DNA of 64,000 nucleotides, taken from positions 1,600,366 to 1,664,365 of the forward strand of contig NC_022549.1 of NCBI RefSeq assembly GCF_000967915.1, read 5' to 3'. The stretch comes from Paracholeplasma brassicae (GTDB lineage: Bacteria > Bacillota_I > Bacilli_A > Acholeplasmatales > UBA5453). Both the position numbers and the translations under genes were made by a program. Shown piece by piece: positions 8,247 through 17,321 of the stretch; position 1 is the first letter of the stretch, and each line of letters opens with the position of its first letter. The notes under the pieces are model-generated. The model was not told where the DNA came from and searched no databases. It saw only the letters and a list, made by a program, of their open reading frames with translations.

Positions 8247-8660
8247 TTATACCTCCTTGGTTTCTTTAACCGCCATTTCATCAACTAAGTTATTTAGTTT
8301 GTCATTTGCGTGTCCTTTGACTTTCATAAATTCGATGTCTTTGAATTTTGAGATTTCATTAAATAGCTCTTCCCATAAATCCTCGTTTTTATTTTTCTTC
8401 CACCCAAGCGTTACGGTCCCAATAACATACTGACTATCGGTATAAACAAGTGTCTTAATGTCATATCGTTTCATTTGTTTTAAGGCGTTAATAATCGCTA
8501 GTATCTCCATTCGATTGTTCGTTGTTTTAACGACTCTGCCAGACCCTTTTTTTACATGGCCTTTGTAGGATAGGTAATACGCCCATCCCCCAATGGATTT
8601 TTCAACCTCTTGGTTGTTACTACAAGCACCATCGGTGTAAATTTCAATCTTATTTGTCAT
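8247..8660 (-). CDS. rnhA: Ribonuclease HI
   Basis: This 137-residue enzyme cuts the RNA strand of RNA-DNA hybrids, for example R-loops and primer remnants. All four catalytic carboxylates are visible: Asp10 in YTDGACSNN, Glu52 in NNRMEI, Asp75 in VYTDSQYV and Asp127 in NNLVDEMA. The flexible-loop His lies at 117 in KVKGHAND. The basic protrusion found in E. coli RNase HI is shortened. The gene has a weak ribosome site (TTAGGAATT) and is followed by a small membrane protein gene. An extended -10 element lies upstream near 8713. Confidence 0.93.
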   Translation of the reverse strand: MTNKIEIYTDGACSNNQEVEKSIGGWAYYLSYKGHVKKGSGRVVKTTNNRMEILAIINALKQMKRYDIKTLVYTDSQYVIGTVTLGWKKNKNEDLWEELFNEISKFKDIEFMKVKGHANDKLNNLVDEMAVKETKEV

Positions 8661-8975
8661 ATAATTCCTAATTTCTAATTGATTTTTGTAAAACGTTTTT
8701 ATTTACTTTAATATTATAACACGATAAAGAACGATTTTTAAGCCTTGTTATTGGATTTTCGCTATTTAAGGTTATTGATTTCAAATTTACTCCTTTGTTT
8801 ATTCAACTTTTTCGATTATAAGAAATACTCATTATTACACGTTCTATATACAACCGTAATTAGACCTTGTGACAAAATCCTTAAAATCATAAAGTACCGT
8901 AGAAAAAACACCAAAGCGGCGGGTTGCTTTGGTGTTTTCTATGATTTAATTATCTCAAAAGGGTGTTATTGATCA
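8661..8975. other. Non-coding gap with rnhA promoter and a palindrome
   Basis: No convincing gene is present. On the minus strand TGTTATAAT (8713-8721) is an extended -10 for rnhA. Between it and the gene, 8686-8700 contains the motif TGTAAAACG followed by TTTTTA, the same core as the palindrome at 4029. The left part is plain AT-rich sequence. A terminator occupies 8903-8939. Confidence 0.5.
8903..8939 (-). terminator. Intrinsic terminator of the acidic-repeat lipoprotein gene
   Basis: The 13-base arms AAAACACCAAAGC and GCTTTGGTGTTTT enclose a GC-rich loop. On the minus strand a run of six T follows. It lies after the lipoprotein stop at 8976. Confidence 0.9.
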
Positions 8976-10067
8976 TTAAGGACGATTGCCTTTGTCTTCA
9001 TGATCGTCGTGTTCATGATGTCTGCCACCACGTTCGATGTCCTTTTGTTTGCCGTTTTCTTGGACTTTGTAAGTATAAGTGACGTTACCGAGTTCATCGG
9101 TTGTTTCAAATACTTTAACTTGACCTTTGACGTTACCAATTTCGTATTGGAATTTGTAGAAAGTCACACCGTCTTCAGTCTCTTTTTTGAATTTGTAACG
9201 AGATTCTGTTTCACCATTTTCGACTCTTAAATCGACTTCGGTTTCTTCGTCATCTTGTTCAAATTTAATTCTTGTTCTGGTTTCAACGCCATTGACGCTT
9301 GTGCGAATATCAAATTTTTGTTCATCGTCTTCGACCTTTGAAATCACATGAACGTAATCGCCACTACGGTTAAAGTCTTGTGTCTTAAACCAAGTTTTAA
9401 CTTCGTCATCTTCGATTTCTCTTGCGCCTTCAAGAATAAATTCGACGCCATCAATCACAATTAATCCATTGATTTCAAAAAATTGTTCGTCATCGATTTC
9501 ATCAATGTCATCGTCATCGTCTTCTTCGACAACTGCGTCGTCATCGATTTCATCAATGTCATCGTCATCGTCTTCTTCAACAAGAGCGTCATCATCGTTT
9601 TCTTCAACAACAGGATCCGTTTCGTCGGTTGTGACTGCTTCTTCTGGTAAGACTTCTTCAGTCACCATTGAATAATAGATCGTGTAAGTTAAACCATCGA
9701 TGTTGTAAGTCACTTCAAAATCATAACCTTCTCTAGTTGATGGTACTTCACTGACGTTAAGCACGTTATCGACGCCTTGATCCATAAACACTTTAAGCTT
9801 ATCAAAGTACTCGTTAACTTCGTCTAGTTCACTTTCTAAGGTTAGTGTGTCACTTTGTGTGAAACTTCTTAGTCTTACTTCTTTGGTCGAAACCGTTTGA
9901 TTTGTACCTGCTGCTAGAAAGCTTGTCCCTAGGTAGGTTGAAAATGACATCGATTCCTTACTTGATAAGGAAACACTTTGAACGACACTGGCTTCTTCTT
10001 GTGCACATGAAGCAAGTGTCACCATTGACATCACACTTAAAACCCCAACCAATAATTTTTTAAACAT
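8976..10067 (-). CDS. Lipoprotein with tandem acidic repeats and His-rich tail, unknown function
   Basis: This is a 363-residue protein starting at ATG 10067, behind the ribosome site GAGGGGGG. The signal peptide ends in the lipobox TLASC (Cys21), so it is surface-anchored. Residues of about 150-200 are almost entirely Asp, Glu, Ile, Val and Ala. They contain two 17-residue units, DDDALVEEDDDDDIDEI and DDDAVVEEDDDDDIDEI, and part of a third. The remaining C-terminal half is predicted beta-strand-rich with regular Glu/Asp/Lys alternation. It ends in RHHEHDDHEDKGNRP, which could bind metal ions. No known domain was recognised. Calcium or metal binding at the cell surface is possible but not shown. 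It has its own terminator downstream. Confidence 0.8.
   Translation of the reverse strand: MFKKLLVGVLSVMSMVTLASCAQEEASVVQSVSLSSKESMSFSTYLGTSFLAAGTNQTVSTKEVRLRSFTQSDTLTLESELDEVNEYFDKLKVFMDQGVDNVLNVSEVPSTREGYDFEVTYNIDGLTYTIYYSMVTEEVLPEEAVTTDETDPVVEENDDDALVEEDDDDDIDEIDDDAVVEEDDDDDIDEIDDEQFFEINGLIVIDGVEFILEGAREIEDDEVKTWFKTQDFNRSGDYVHVISKVEDDEQKFDIRTSVNGVETRTRIKFEQDDEETEVDLRVENGETESRYKFKKETEDGVTFYKFQYEIGNVKGQVKVFETTDELGNVTYTYKVQENGKQKDIERGGRHHEHDDHEDKGNRP
9487..9590. repeat. 51-bp tandem repeat inside the lipoprotein gene, about two copies
   Basis: TCGTCATCGATTTCATCAAT begins at 9487 and again at 9538, a period of 51 bases or 17 codons. The copies differ at only a few positions, mostly in the GACAACTGCG/AACAAGAGCG part. 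The repeat is a whole number of codons, so copy changes would keep the frame. Confidence 0.85.
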
Positions 10068-10152
10068 AATAATTCCCCCCTCTTCTTTCTGCTCGCTTAT
10101 ATAACAATCAAGCGAAGCCCTTTTGACAGTAAAAAGTGAAAAAAGATGTTTT

Positions 10153-11913
10153 TTATGTTTTTTTTCTTGTCGCCTCCATAAATACGTCATAAAGATGCGC
10201 GTTGATTTCGTTGATTTTTTCTTCATCGACCTTAATGACACGGCGGTCAAATGTAATTAACCCATTGACTTCATCAAACACATCCGATAACTGCGTATAG
10301 ACAAGAACTGAGAGACCTTTTTTAATCTTGCTTGCGACTTTCTTTAAATAGAGTTTCTCAAGCGCCTTCATTAAGGCGTCTTTGTCTTTAAATACTTTAT
10401 AGCCAAAGACGACGTCTTCTTGGTAGATGTGATTGTTGATTTTCAAACTATACCCACCAAACTCACTTAACGAAGCGATGCGTTTTTTTGCCTTAGATTT
10501 TCTAAACCAAATTGGCGTGAAATAGATGTGTCTTGAATAATAATCACTAATGCCTTGATCACTCCAGCCTGAGGCGTGATCAATCAACCTTGTTTGATCG
10601 ACCCTTTTTATGATTTCAACGGCCTTTTTTGAATCAAACTGCCCCCATGCCTCATTAAAAGGAACCCAAGTAAAGATTGAGGTGACGTTTTTTAGCTGGT
10701 TTAGGGTTCTGTTCAAATCTCTTAAGTAATTTTTTCTGCCCTCTAGGTGTTTTCTACCAAATAGCTTGTATCTGCTGTCTTTTGGGTGAATCCCAAGAAT
10801 GGCTAAGATGCCAAAGAAGATAATGTCTTGTCGCTCGGTTGAATTTGGCATGTCTTGCATCACAAGCATGCCTAAACGATCGCAGTGATAATACCACCGA
10901 TAAGCCTCAATCTTTATGTGTTTTCTTAAAAAATTAAAGCCCATGCGCTTGGCAAGTAAAATATCATCAATCAGTGCTTGATCGCTTGGGTTGGTTAAAT
11001 AGGTGTCGCTATAGTACCCTTGATCGAGTAACCCATTCAAAAAATAAGGTTCATGATTCAAATAAAACCGCATCAAACCTTGATCGTCTTTTTTTCGTTC
11101 AAACAACCGAATTCCGACGTAGGTTTTTACCTCATCGGTCGTGGTTTTGATCACAACCTCGTATAAGTTAGGCTCTGATGGAGACCACAACTTAGGCGCC
11201 TCAAGCGGAATAAACACCTCGTGATTGAGGGTTTCTATCCTATGCACACACTTGCCATTAAAATACGTTTCTATTGTGATTCTATCTTTGGTGTCTGTCT
11301 CTAGTTTTAAATGATAACCATCTAACCTACTTGATGGTGTAATCGTTAAATTTTTAATGTAATCTTTATGGACCGCTTCTAAAAAGACTGGTTGATAAAT
11401 TCCTGATTGCCCTTTATACCAAATACCACCATGCTTAATGCGCTGTTTTCCAGTTAACTCAAACGAGTCATCCGTTAAATCAAGAACATAGACCTCGATT
11501 AGGGCAACATTGTCTTTAATATAAGGGGCAATATCAATCTCAAAGGCAAAAAAGCCGCCTTCGTGTGTGTAGGCATGTTTTTGATTGATGTAGACGTCAC
11601 ACACTTGATCAACCGCTAAAAAGTGCAGTAAAATGTGCTCTTTATTCGCAAATTCTTCAAGACTCACTTCTTTTTTATAATAAAGATAGTAGCCCTGTGG
11701 TATCTCTTCATGAATTAATGACCGGTTCGTCTCTGGTGAAAATGGGACAAGAATTTCTCTTTTCTCACTTGGTATGAACTTCTCTTTTCTAATCTCAAAA
11801 TGCCAAAGGCCATTTAGTGAGCGATAACTATCTCTTCTAAGTTGCGGTCTTGGATACTCATTTAGTGGAAAATCATTCACATCATAAGGGGTATACAAAT
11901 CCGTTCTTACCAT
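10153..11913 (-). CDS. Glycoside hydrolase family 2 (beta-galactosidase/beta-glucuronidase-like)
   Basis: This 586-residue protein has the GH2 order: a sugar-binding jelly roll (about 30-190, RSLNGLWHFEI and GGIWYKGQSGIYQPVFLE), an Ig-like domain (about 190-285) and a TIM barrel. The acid/base Glu421 sits in WVPFNEAWGQF, and the likely nucleophile Glu484 in SEFGGYSL. No signal peptide is seen, so it acts in the cytoplasm. It would cleave a beta-linked galactoside, glucuronide or mannoside; the exact sugar cannot be told. Its start overlaps the end of the DUF2804 gene by 7 bases, showing an operon. It is shorter than LacZ and close to compact GH2 enzymes of Firmicutes. Confidence 0.88.
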   Translation of the reverse strand: MVRTDLYTPYDVNDFPLNEYPRPQLRRDSYRSLNGLWHFEIRKEKFIPSEKREILVPFSPETNRSLIHEEIPQGYYLYYKKEVSLEEFANKEHILLHFLAVDQVCDVYINQKHAYTHEGGFFAFEIDIAPYIKDNVALIEVYVLDLTDDSFELTGKQRIKHGGIWYKGQSGIYQPVFLEAVHKDYIKNLTITPSSRLDGYHLKLETDTKDRITIETYFNGKCVHRIETLNHEVFIPLEAPKLWSPSEPNLYEVVIKTTTDEVKTYVGIRLFERKKDDQGLMRFYLNHEPYFLNGLLDQGYYSDTYLTNPSDQALIDDILLAKRMGFNFLRKHIKIEAYRWYYHCDRLGMLVMQDMPNSTERQDIIFFGILAILGIHPKDSRYKLFGRKHLEGRKNYLRDLNRTLNQLKNVTSIFTWVPFNEAWGQFDSKKAVEIIKRVDQTRLIDHASGWSDQGISDYYSRHIYFTPIWFRKSKAKKRIASLSEFGGYSLKINNHIYQEDVVFGYKVFKDKDALMKALEKLYLKKVASKIKKGLSVLVYTQLSDVFDEVNGLITFDRRVIKVDEEKINEINAHLYDVFMEATRKKT

Positions 11914-12914
11914 TTGTTTCTTACCTTTTCCGCAAACCCGAAGAGATGGTTTACGCGAACAATCTTACCTTCAATTCTGACGTAGCCTTTAAATATACCA
12001 AAGACTTGGTGCGCGTGTTGTCCTAAAATAACAAAATCTGTTTTTGTGTGGTTATCGTAAATCGGATAAAAATCAAAATAAAGCGAATCATCACTTGAAA
12101 CTACCTGCCATGGGCTAATATAGTCATCACTTATTTTAAAAGTAACGTCATTTATTTTATAGCCTAGTCCATCATAAAAAATCATGTTTTCGGTAGCGGA
12201 CTTTGTAATTCCAAACCCGTAGCCTAAATTAAACCCTATGCGTTTGTCATCCTCTAAGCCTGAAGCACTTGCCCAGTACCAGGTGTTATCATATGTCCAA
12301 ACCCCACGACCAAAATCCAAGACGCCGTAAAAGTCATCAAAAGCATAAGTTTGATTACCTTTGATGAACCTACCTTTTGACTTGAGATGATTAATCTTGT
12401 GGTTATAATAAAACGCCTTTTTCTTCTTAAAAGGAATCACGATGCCTAAGTGGTCTTGGTTTTGTCTTTCTAATACCAAATCGATCACACAGTCTTCTTG
12501 GTTTTTAAATCCTTTGGTTTGTCCTTTAATCAAGACCAATTGGTCCTGATACTCATAAGAAAGACTTAAGTTTTTACTTTCGTATTTAATTAATCCTTTA
12601 AATACCTCATTTGGCATATTTAAGTGCCTTCTTGAAGTAACTAACATCTTTGTATAATCGTATTTTTTTTTATTTTTAAAATCAAGAAAGACAAAGCCTA
12701 CCAAGCCCATGTAGTTGTTGTCAGCTATCGTTATAGCAAGCCCGTATGCCTCGTTTCCAACAAAATAATAATCCCATTCCTTTAAGCGAAACCTTGATGC
12801 CTTAACTTGTTTTTTATCGTAATGTAGCACTTCTTTCCTACTAAACCCCGCTTCGATGACTCTCCCCTTATCATCAAGCACGTTATGTAGGCTTTTGATT
12901 TCGTGTTGTTTCAT
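11907..12914 (-). CDS. DUF2804 family protein
   Basis: This 335-residue protein fits DUF2804, a family of beta-rich, lipocalin-like proteins of unknown role. Typical parts visible are the N-terminal LDDKGRVIEAGFSRKEVLHYDKK, RFRLKEWDYYFVGN, LAITIADNNYMGLVGFVFLDF and the WYWASASG segment. It overlaps the GH2 glycosidase gene by 7 bases and is translated first. It may help in the metabolism of the same glycoconjugate, or bind a glycolipid, but neither is shown. The start at 12914 has GAGGGC as ribosome site. Confidence 0.8.
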   Translation of the reverse strand: MKQHEIKSLHNVLDDKGRVIEAGFSRKEVLHYDKKQVKASRFRLKEWDYYFVGNEAYGLAITIADNNYMGLVGFVFLDFKNKKKYDYTKMLVTSRRHLNMPNEVFKGLIKYESKNLSLSYEYQDQLVLIKGQTKGFKNQEDCVIDLVLERQNQDHLGIVIPFKKKKAFYYNHKINHLKSKGRFIKGNQTYAFDDFYGVLDFGRGVWTYDNTWYWASASGLEDDKRIGFNLGYGFGITKSATENMIFYDGLGYKINDVTFKISDDYISPWQVVSSDDSLYFDFYPIYDNHTKTDFVILGQHAHQVFGIFKGYVRIEGKIVRVNHLFGFAEKVRNKW

Positions 12915-13013
12915 ATGCCCTCCTAAATAATTGAATCGTTAACGTTATTTTATCACAAATTCAAATCAATGTCCTTTCTAATTCTTTATTATTTCGAATT
13001 CGAAGCATTTTAC

Positions 13014-13042
13014 TTGTATCCAAAAGAAAGGTTCGGTAGAAT
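13014..13042 (+). promoter_or_regulatory. Promoter of the mhq-like operon
   Basis: A -35 TTGTAT (13014-13019) and a -10 TAGAAT (13037-13042) are separated by 17 bases. It lies 46 bases before the first gene's ATG. No clear operator palindrome was seen next to it. Confidence 0.55.
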
Positions 13043-13087
13043 AAACTTACAAAAGGTAACAAACTACTTTTGGATTGGAGTATACAT

Positions 13088-14032
13088 ATGAATAGTCAAA
13101 CTTACGGATTTCACCACATCACAGCCATCTCAGGTCACCCTCAAATCACCATGGATTTTTATCATGGTATTTTAGGGCTAAGACTTATCAAACAAACCGT
13201 TAATTTTGATGACCCAAACACCTACCACTTCTATTTTGGTGACTATAATGCTTCACCTGGCTCTGTGCTGACGTTTTTTCCTTGGGCATTTTCAAAACCA
13301 GGCGTCATTGGTGATTCTCAAGTCTCAGAAATTGGGCTATTAATTCCTAAAGGCGCTTATGATTTTTGGAAACATAGATTAACCTCATTTAATACCACAG
13401 TGACCGAAGAAATTCGGTTTAATGAAAAACTAATCAAGTTTAAAGACCCCTTTGGTCTACCGCTTTACTTAAAAGAAAGCGACAAAGAGATCACTAAATC
13501 CTATGTCTTTGATGACATCAACGAATCATCCTCAATCATTGGTGTAGGCGGTGTGGTTTTAAGTTTAGAAGATTATACTAAAACCAAAGATTTGTTAGTA
13601 AACACCTTCTTCTATCATCAAACAAACGAAGATGATATCTTTGTAAGGCTTAGTTCAACCGATCATCATCACACGATTGATTTAAGAAAGAAACCTTCTC
13701 TTAAGGCAACCATGGGGGTTGGTATTGTCCACCACATCGCCTTAAGTGTAGACTCATTAGAAGAAGAAAAAGTGTTTCAATCACAGTTAAAGCGTCTTGG
13801 TTATACTCCAACCGAAGTCAAAGACAGAAACTATTTCAAATCCATTTATTTTAGAGATCACAACCAAATATTATTTGAACTCGCAACCAAAAACCCTGGT
13901 TTTACGATAGACGAACCCTTAGAAACTTTAGGTGAGACCTTAAAACTACCCAAACAGTATGAGCCTTACAGACATCAAATTGAAGCGGTCTTACTGCCAT
14001 TTAATAAACGCGTCTTAAGGAAATCTAAATGA
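13088..14032 (+). CDS. Ring-cleaving dioxygenase of the MhqA/MhqO type (glyoxalase fold)
   Basis: This 314-residue protein has two vicinal-oxygen-chelate halves. The first begins GFHHITAISGHPQ and contains YHFYFGDYNASPGSVLTFFPW. The second contains GIVHHIALSV and ends with QILFELATKNPGF. The His in HHIT, the His in VHHIA and the Glu in LFEL are the expected metal ligands. MhqO-type enzymes open hydroquinone or catechol rings and protect cells against quinones. ATG 13088 is preferred because TGGAG lies eight bases upstream; an in-frame TTG at 13070 lacks a site. The next gene overlaps by 4 bases (ATGA), so this is an operon. The true substrate is unknown. Confidence 0.85.
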   Translation: MNSQTYGFHHITAISGHPQITMDFYHGILGLRLIKQTVNFDDPNTYHFYFGDYNASPGSVLTFFPWAFSKPGVIGDSQVSEIGLLIPKGAYDFWKHRLTSFNTTVTEEIRFNEKLIKFKDPFGLPLYLKESDKEITKSYVFDDINESSSIIGVGGVVLSLEDYTKTKDLLVNTFFYHQTNEDDIFVRLSSTDHHHTIDLRKKPSLKATMGVGIVHHIALSVDSLEEEKVFQSQLKRLGYTPTEVKDRNYFKSIYFRDHNQILFELATKNPGFTIDEPLETLGETLKLPKQYEPYRHQIEAVLLPFNKRVLRKSK

Positions 14033-14637
14033 CCCAGTTGCACACAAAAAGCCTAACGGATAGGGAAATCTACAAGTTATTAATTGGTAGTATTCTACCA
14101 AGACCCGTGGCATTAATCACAACACTTAATGAGAATAAGACGACAAACGCTGCGCCATTTTCTTATGTCAACATTGTCTCATCAAGCCCAGCGATCATCA
14201 GTTTAAGTGTCAAACGAAAAAACCATGAACCAAAAGACACCGCAAGAAACATCTTAAGAGAAAAGAGTTTTGTCTTACATGTTGTGGATGAATCCTACCT
14301 TGAAGATGCAAATAAAACCTCTAAACCACTACCTTATGGTAAATCAGAAATAACAAACAGTAAACTCACCTTGATTGACTCCAGCCTTATTTCAACCAAA
14401 AGTATCAAAGAAGCTAAAATACGCATGGAAATCAAACTTTATGCCTACCTACCGATCGAAAAAGACAACCAAATAGAAACAGATTTCTTCTTAGGTGAAG
14501 TCGTCATGTTTCATATCGAAGAAGGCCTCCTAAAAGACGGCAAAATCAATAAAGACCTATTAAAGCCCATCGGCAGACTTGCAGGCAACGACTACACGAC
14601 CTTAGGCACGACCATAACCATAGAAAGAGAGAACTAA
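14029..14637 (+). CDS. Flavin reductase-like, FMN-binding split-barrel protein
   Basis: This 202-residue protein matches the flavin reductase-like domain. LLIGSILPRPVALITTLNE is the typical opening, followed by NAAPFSYVNIVSSSPAIISLSV, which forms the flavin pocket. The C-terminal LLKPIGRLAGNDYTTLGTTI is also typical of this group. It would bind FMN and reduce it or a small substrate. Its start overlaps the dioxygenase stop by 4 bases and its stop is 4 bases before the hydrolase gene. In Bacillus mhq operons a nitroreductase or other flavoprotein occupies a similar position. A direct role in quinone reduction is an inference. Confidence 0.87.
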   Translation: MTQLHTKSLTDREIYKLLIGSILPRPVALITTLNENKTTNAAPFSYVNIVSSSPAIISLSVKRKNHEPKDTARNILREKSFVLHVVDESYLEDANKTSKPLPYGKSEITNSKLTLIDSSLISTKSIKEAKIRMEIKLYAYLPIEKDNQIETDFFLGEVVMFHIEEGLLKDGKINKDLLKPIGRLAGNDYTTLGTTITIEREN

Positions 14638-14641
14638 ACCA

Positions 14642-15229
14642 ATGAACCATATCTATCTAAAAGGAAACAATCAAAAAACACTTATTTTGCTTCACGGCAC
14701 AGGCGGTAGTGAACAAGATTTAATTCCCCTAGCCAAAACAATTGATAAAAACGCCAACATACTAAGCCTTAGAGGCAATGTCAAAGAAGGTCATATGAAC
14801 CGCTTCTTTCGCCGGTTGGCCTTTGGTGTCTTTGATTTAGAAGACGTCACTTACCGTTCAAATGAAGCCCTTGACTTTATCATAGAAGCGAGTACCCGCT
14901 ATGGTTTTGATATCAAACAGACAACCGCCATTGGGTATTCAAATGGTGCTAATCTTCTTTTATCTATGCTATTTCTTAAAGAAGTACCATTCGAACAACT
15001 GATTTTATCACACCCAATGCTCACCTATAAAGATAAAAAACCACTCAAACAGCAAACTAAAACCCTAATTACCTACGGGAATAACGACCCGATGACTTCC
15101 TTAGTTGAGACACAATACCTCATCAAACTGATGGATGAGGCGCTTGTCTTAACGACCTTTTCTCATCAAAACGGCCATCAGCTAACAAACGAGGAAGTTA
15201 GAGAAATGAGTCGCTTTTATCAATCATAA
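14642..15229 (+). CDS. MhqD-like alpha/beta hydrolase (phospholipase/carboxylesterase family)
   Basis: This 195-residue alpha/beta hydrolase is of the small carboxylesterase type. The oxyanion segment HGTGGSE is at 18-24. The nucleophile Ser100 sits in GYSNGAN, the acid Asp149 in GNNDPM and His179 in NGHQL, so the triad is complete. The SHPML segment near 123 is typical of MhqD, which is induced by hydroquinones in Bacillus and may hydrolyse ring-cleavage products. It is the last of three tightly packed genes and is followed by a terminator. No signal peptide is present. Substrate unknown. Confidence 0.87.
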   Translation: MNHIYLKGNNQKTLILLHGTGGSEQDLIPLAKTIDKNANILSLRGNVKEGHMNRFFRRLAFGVFDLEDVTYRSNEALDFIIEASTRYGFDIKQTTAIGYSNGANLLLSMLFLKEVPFEQLILSHPMLTYKDKKPLKQQTKTLITYGNNDPMTSLVETQYLIKLMDEALVLTTFSHQNGHQLTNEEVREMSRFYQS

Positions 15230-15234
15230 AAATA

Positions 15235-15282
15235 AAAACACGCCTAAGGCCCTGATGTATGCTAGCCACAGACGTGTTTTTT
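15235..15282. terminator. Bidirectional terminator between converging operons
   Basis: The arms AAACACGCCT and AGACGTGTTT pair with one mismatch around a 30-base loop. T runs occur on the plus strand (nine T) and A-rich sequence precedes it, serving the genes on both sides. Confidence 0.7.
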
Positions 15283-15287
15283 TTTCA

Positions 15288-17321
15288 TTATTCGTAACGG
15301 CTTAATGCTTCTTTTGTTAAATAGGAGACTCTTTCTTGGATTTGAAGAAGCCCATAGGTCTCATCGTATGCTTCTTTCGAGTCTAAAGGCACGACGAAAT
15401 ACGCATTCAAATTGATTGGTAAAATCGTCATTAATGCCTGGTGGTTTCTAGGTGGGGTTAGGCTTAAGAAAACAAACGTTGGTAATTGTGTTTGATTGAG
15501 TTCTAAGGTCAAATGCGTCATTTGACTCACGGTCTTTGGGATCACAATCTTTGTAAACTGATGCATATCATCCACTCTTGAAAATAAATTCGATGATAGG
15601 CTAGTCACATTGATACCGTTGATTTGTTCTTTTATGCTAAGGTTTGTCTCATCACCAGTGTAATAAACCAACTCAAGCCCATCATTAAGTAAAACATACA
15701 CATAACCCTCACTCGTTAAAAATTCAGTTTCATAAGGGTAATAGTGATTTAAATCAAGTAAACCACGATACGCTTCATATTCACTTTGATCGACTAATAG
15801 TTCAAACCCAGCAATTGGTCGGTATAGTGTCTGATACGTGCTTAAATAATTACTTGGTAGACTTATTGTCCTTACCTCGTCTTTACTTAATTTCCTTAGG
15901 CTAAATGCATGCTCTTCTAGGACAAGATTACTATGTGCTTTATGAAAGCTGACATTCACATCAATCGAATAGAACGCTTGTTTTTCAATGAGTGTCAAAC
16001 TAACGGGTATCACCAAATCGTTAGTTAAATTAATACCCGCAAACGCGCTTTCTTTAATCTCTTTAATCCCTTCTTCTATGATTAATGCATCAAATGTTAT
16101 GTCATCTATTAATCTACTAGAACTAAACGCCTCTTTCTTAATGCTTGTGACTGGCTTTCCTAAATAACTTGATGGTATGACTAACGTCTTAGGTATCATT
16201 CCTTCTTTTAGCCCAACGACGTCATAGGCGTCAAATTCATTTATCTCAAACACGATAAAGGCTTCATTTGGTATGGTTCTTTTAAGCTTTATTTCATCAG
16301 GGTAAATGTTTAGTGGTAAATAATCACTATAAAAAGTCTCAAAGGAAACAATCACTTCATCGCCTTTTTGAAGTTGATCATATGTGATTATGTTATCTAT
16401 CAAATCAGATATGATCGTTTTTTGATTGTAGTTTAAATAGACTACAACCTCTTTTTCAAACGTTTCTTGAAGAAGATATAGTTTTTGATGACCTACTGCC
16501 TCAACCACATCAACAACAGAAAAAGCCATGCTCGTTTTAATCTTTTTTCCAGGTGCACTAAAGTCAATGGTTGCCTCACTTCGAATGAGACTATAAGAAT
16601 CTTCAATGATTGGACTGTAACTTCCACTACCTACACCGTTTACAAGATTAGTCACATATAAATGTGTAAAATCATTTGATAGTTTGGTTACTGTTTGTTC
16701 CTCTGTTTTAATGTAACTGATCACCTTTTCTTGATATAAATAATGATGGTCACTAAAATAAAGGTTGTTTTCATCCTTTTCATTCGTGCTCAATAGACCA
16801 ATCGCTTGATCACCTACTTTTACAAATAGTACGCTCGTTTTAACCCAATTCGTGCTATTTTTTTCTTTCAAACGTATCTTAGAAACAATGAATTCGACTG
16901 CGTCTTCGGTTTGATTTAAGCTGTAGCGTTCACTAAACCTTCCTAAGTCAACCAAAGCGATGAAATAATAGCTGTCTTCTAAAACGACTTCATCGTATAA
17001 GAAGTACTTTGAAAAATCTGAGATTTGATCAATCTCAACCGGTTTAAACGCTTTATCTTTAATGGATTCGTTATAGACATAATTCATTAAACGTTTGTTA
17101 TCTTTAATGATGGTTTGATAAGGTATGCTTGGTTTGATGTTTAGTATAATCACAAGTAATATAACCGAAATAGACAGTACTAAAATCAGTCCTTTTTTAT
17201 AATTAAAAAGGCTTTGTTGTGGTTTAATCTGATACTGTAGTTCAAGTGCTTCAATTCGCTTGTCAAACAAATGATCTAGCGTTGGAATTTGATTCCTAGA
17301 TTGTCTAATCTTATCGTCCAT
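15288..17321 (-). CDS. Membrane protein with BspA-like leucine-rich ectodomain, likely partner of the ECF sigma factor
   Basis: This 677-residue protein has a short cytoplasmic N-terminus (about 1-45), one membrane helix (about 46-65, KGLILVLSISVILLVIILNI) and a long extracellular part. Residues of about 365-500 carry BspA-type leucine-rich repeats (VTSIKKEAFSS, IKEIKESAFAG, LTLIEKQAFYS). The gene overlaps the ECF sigma gene by 11 bases and is translated after it, which is the usual place for an anti-sigma factor. No zinc anti-sigma HxxxCxxC motif is visible in the short N-terminus. A role as membrane-bound sensor controlling the sigma factor is therefore inferred from context. The ectodomain could bind a surface ligand. 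Confidence 0.75.
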   Translation of the reverse strand: MDDKIRQSRNQIPTLDHLFDKRIEALELQYQIKPQQSLFNYKKGLILVLSISVILLVIILNIKPSIPYQTIIKDNKRLMNYVYNESIKDKAFKPVEIDQISDFSKYFLYDEVVLEDSYYFIALVDLGRFSERYSLNQTEDAVEFIVSKIRLKEKNSTNWVKTSVLFVKVGDQAIGLLSTNEKDENNLYFSDHHYLYQEKVISYIKTEEQTVTKLSNDFTHLYVTNLVNGVGSGSYSPIIEDSYSLIRSEATIDFSAPGKKIKTSMAFSVVDVVEAVGHQKLYLLQETFEKEVVVYLNYNQKTIISDLIDNIITYDQLQKGDEVIVSFETFYSDYLPLNIYPDEIKLKRTIPNEAFIVFEINEFDAYDVVGLKEGMIPKTLVIPSSYLGKPVTSIKKEAFSSSRLIDDITFDALIIEEGIKEIKESAFAGINLTNDLVIPVSLTLIEKQAFYSIDVNVSFHKAHSNLVLEEHAFSLRKLSKDEVRTISLPSNYLSTYQTLYRPIAGFELLVDQSEYEAYRGLLDLNHYYPYETEFLTSEGYVYVLLNDGLELVYYTGDETNLSIKEQINGINVTSLSSNLFSRVDDMHQFTKIVIPKTVSQMTHLTLELNQTQLPTFVFLSLTPPRNHQALMTILPINLNAYFVVPLDSKEAYDETYGLLQIQERVSYLTKEALSRYE

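Noticed and set aside
8745-8972. 75-codon plus-strand open frame
   Set aside because: No ribosome site, Leu/Ile-rich AT translation and overlap with the terminator at 8903 make it a chance frame.
9469-9675. Ser-rich plus-strand frame opposite the acidic lipoprotein
   Set aside because: It is the complement of Asp/Glu codons in the repeat and has no start signals of its own.
13070-13087. Upstream TTG start for the dioxygenase
   Set aside because: The TGGAG ribosome site lies inside this stretch and fits the ATG at 13088.
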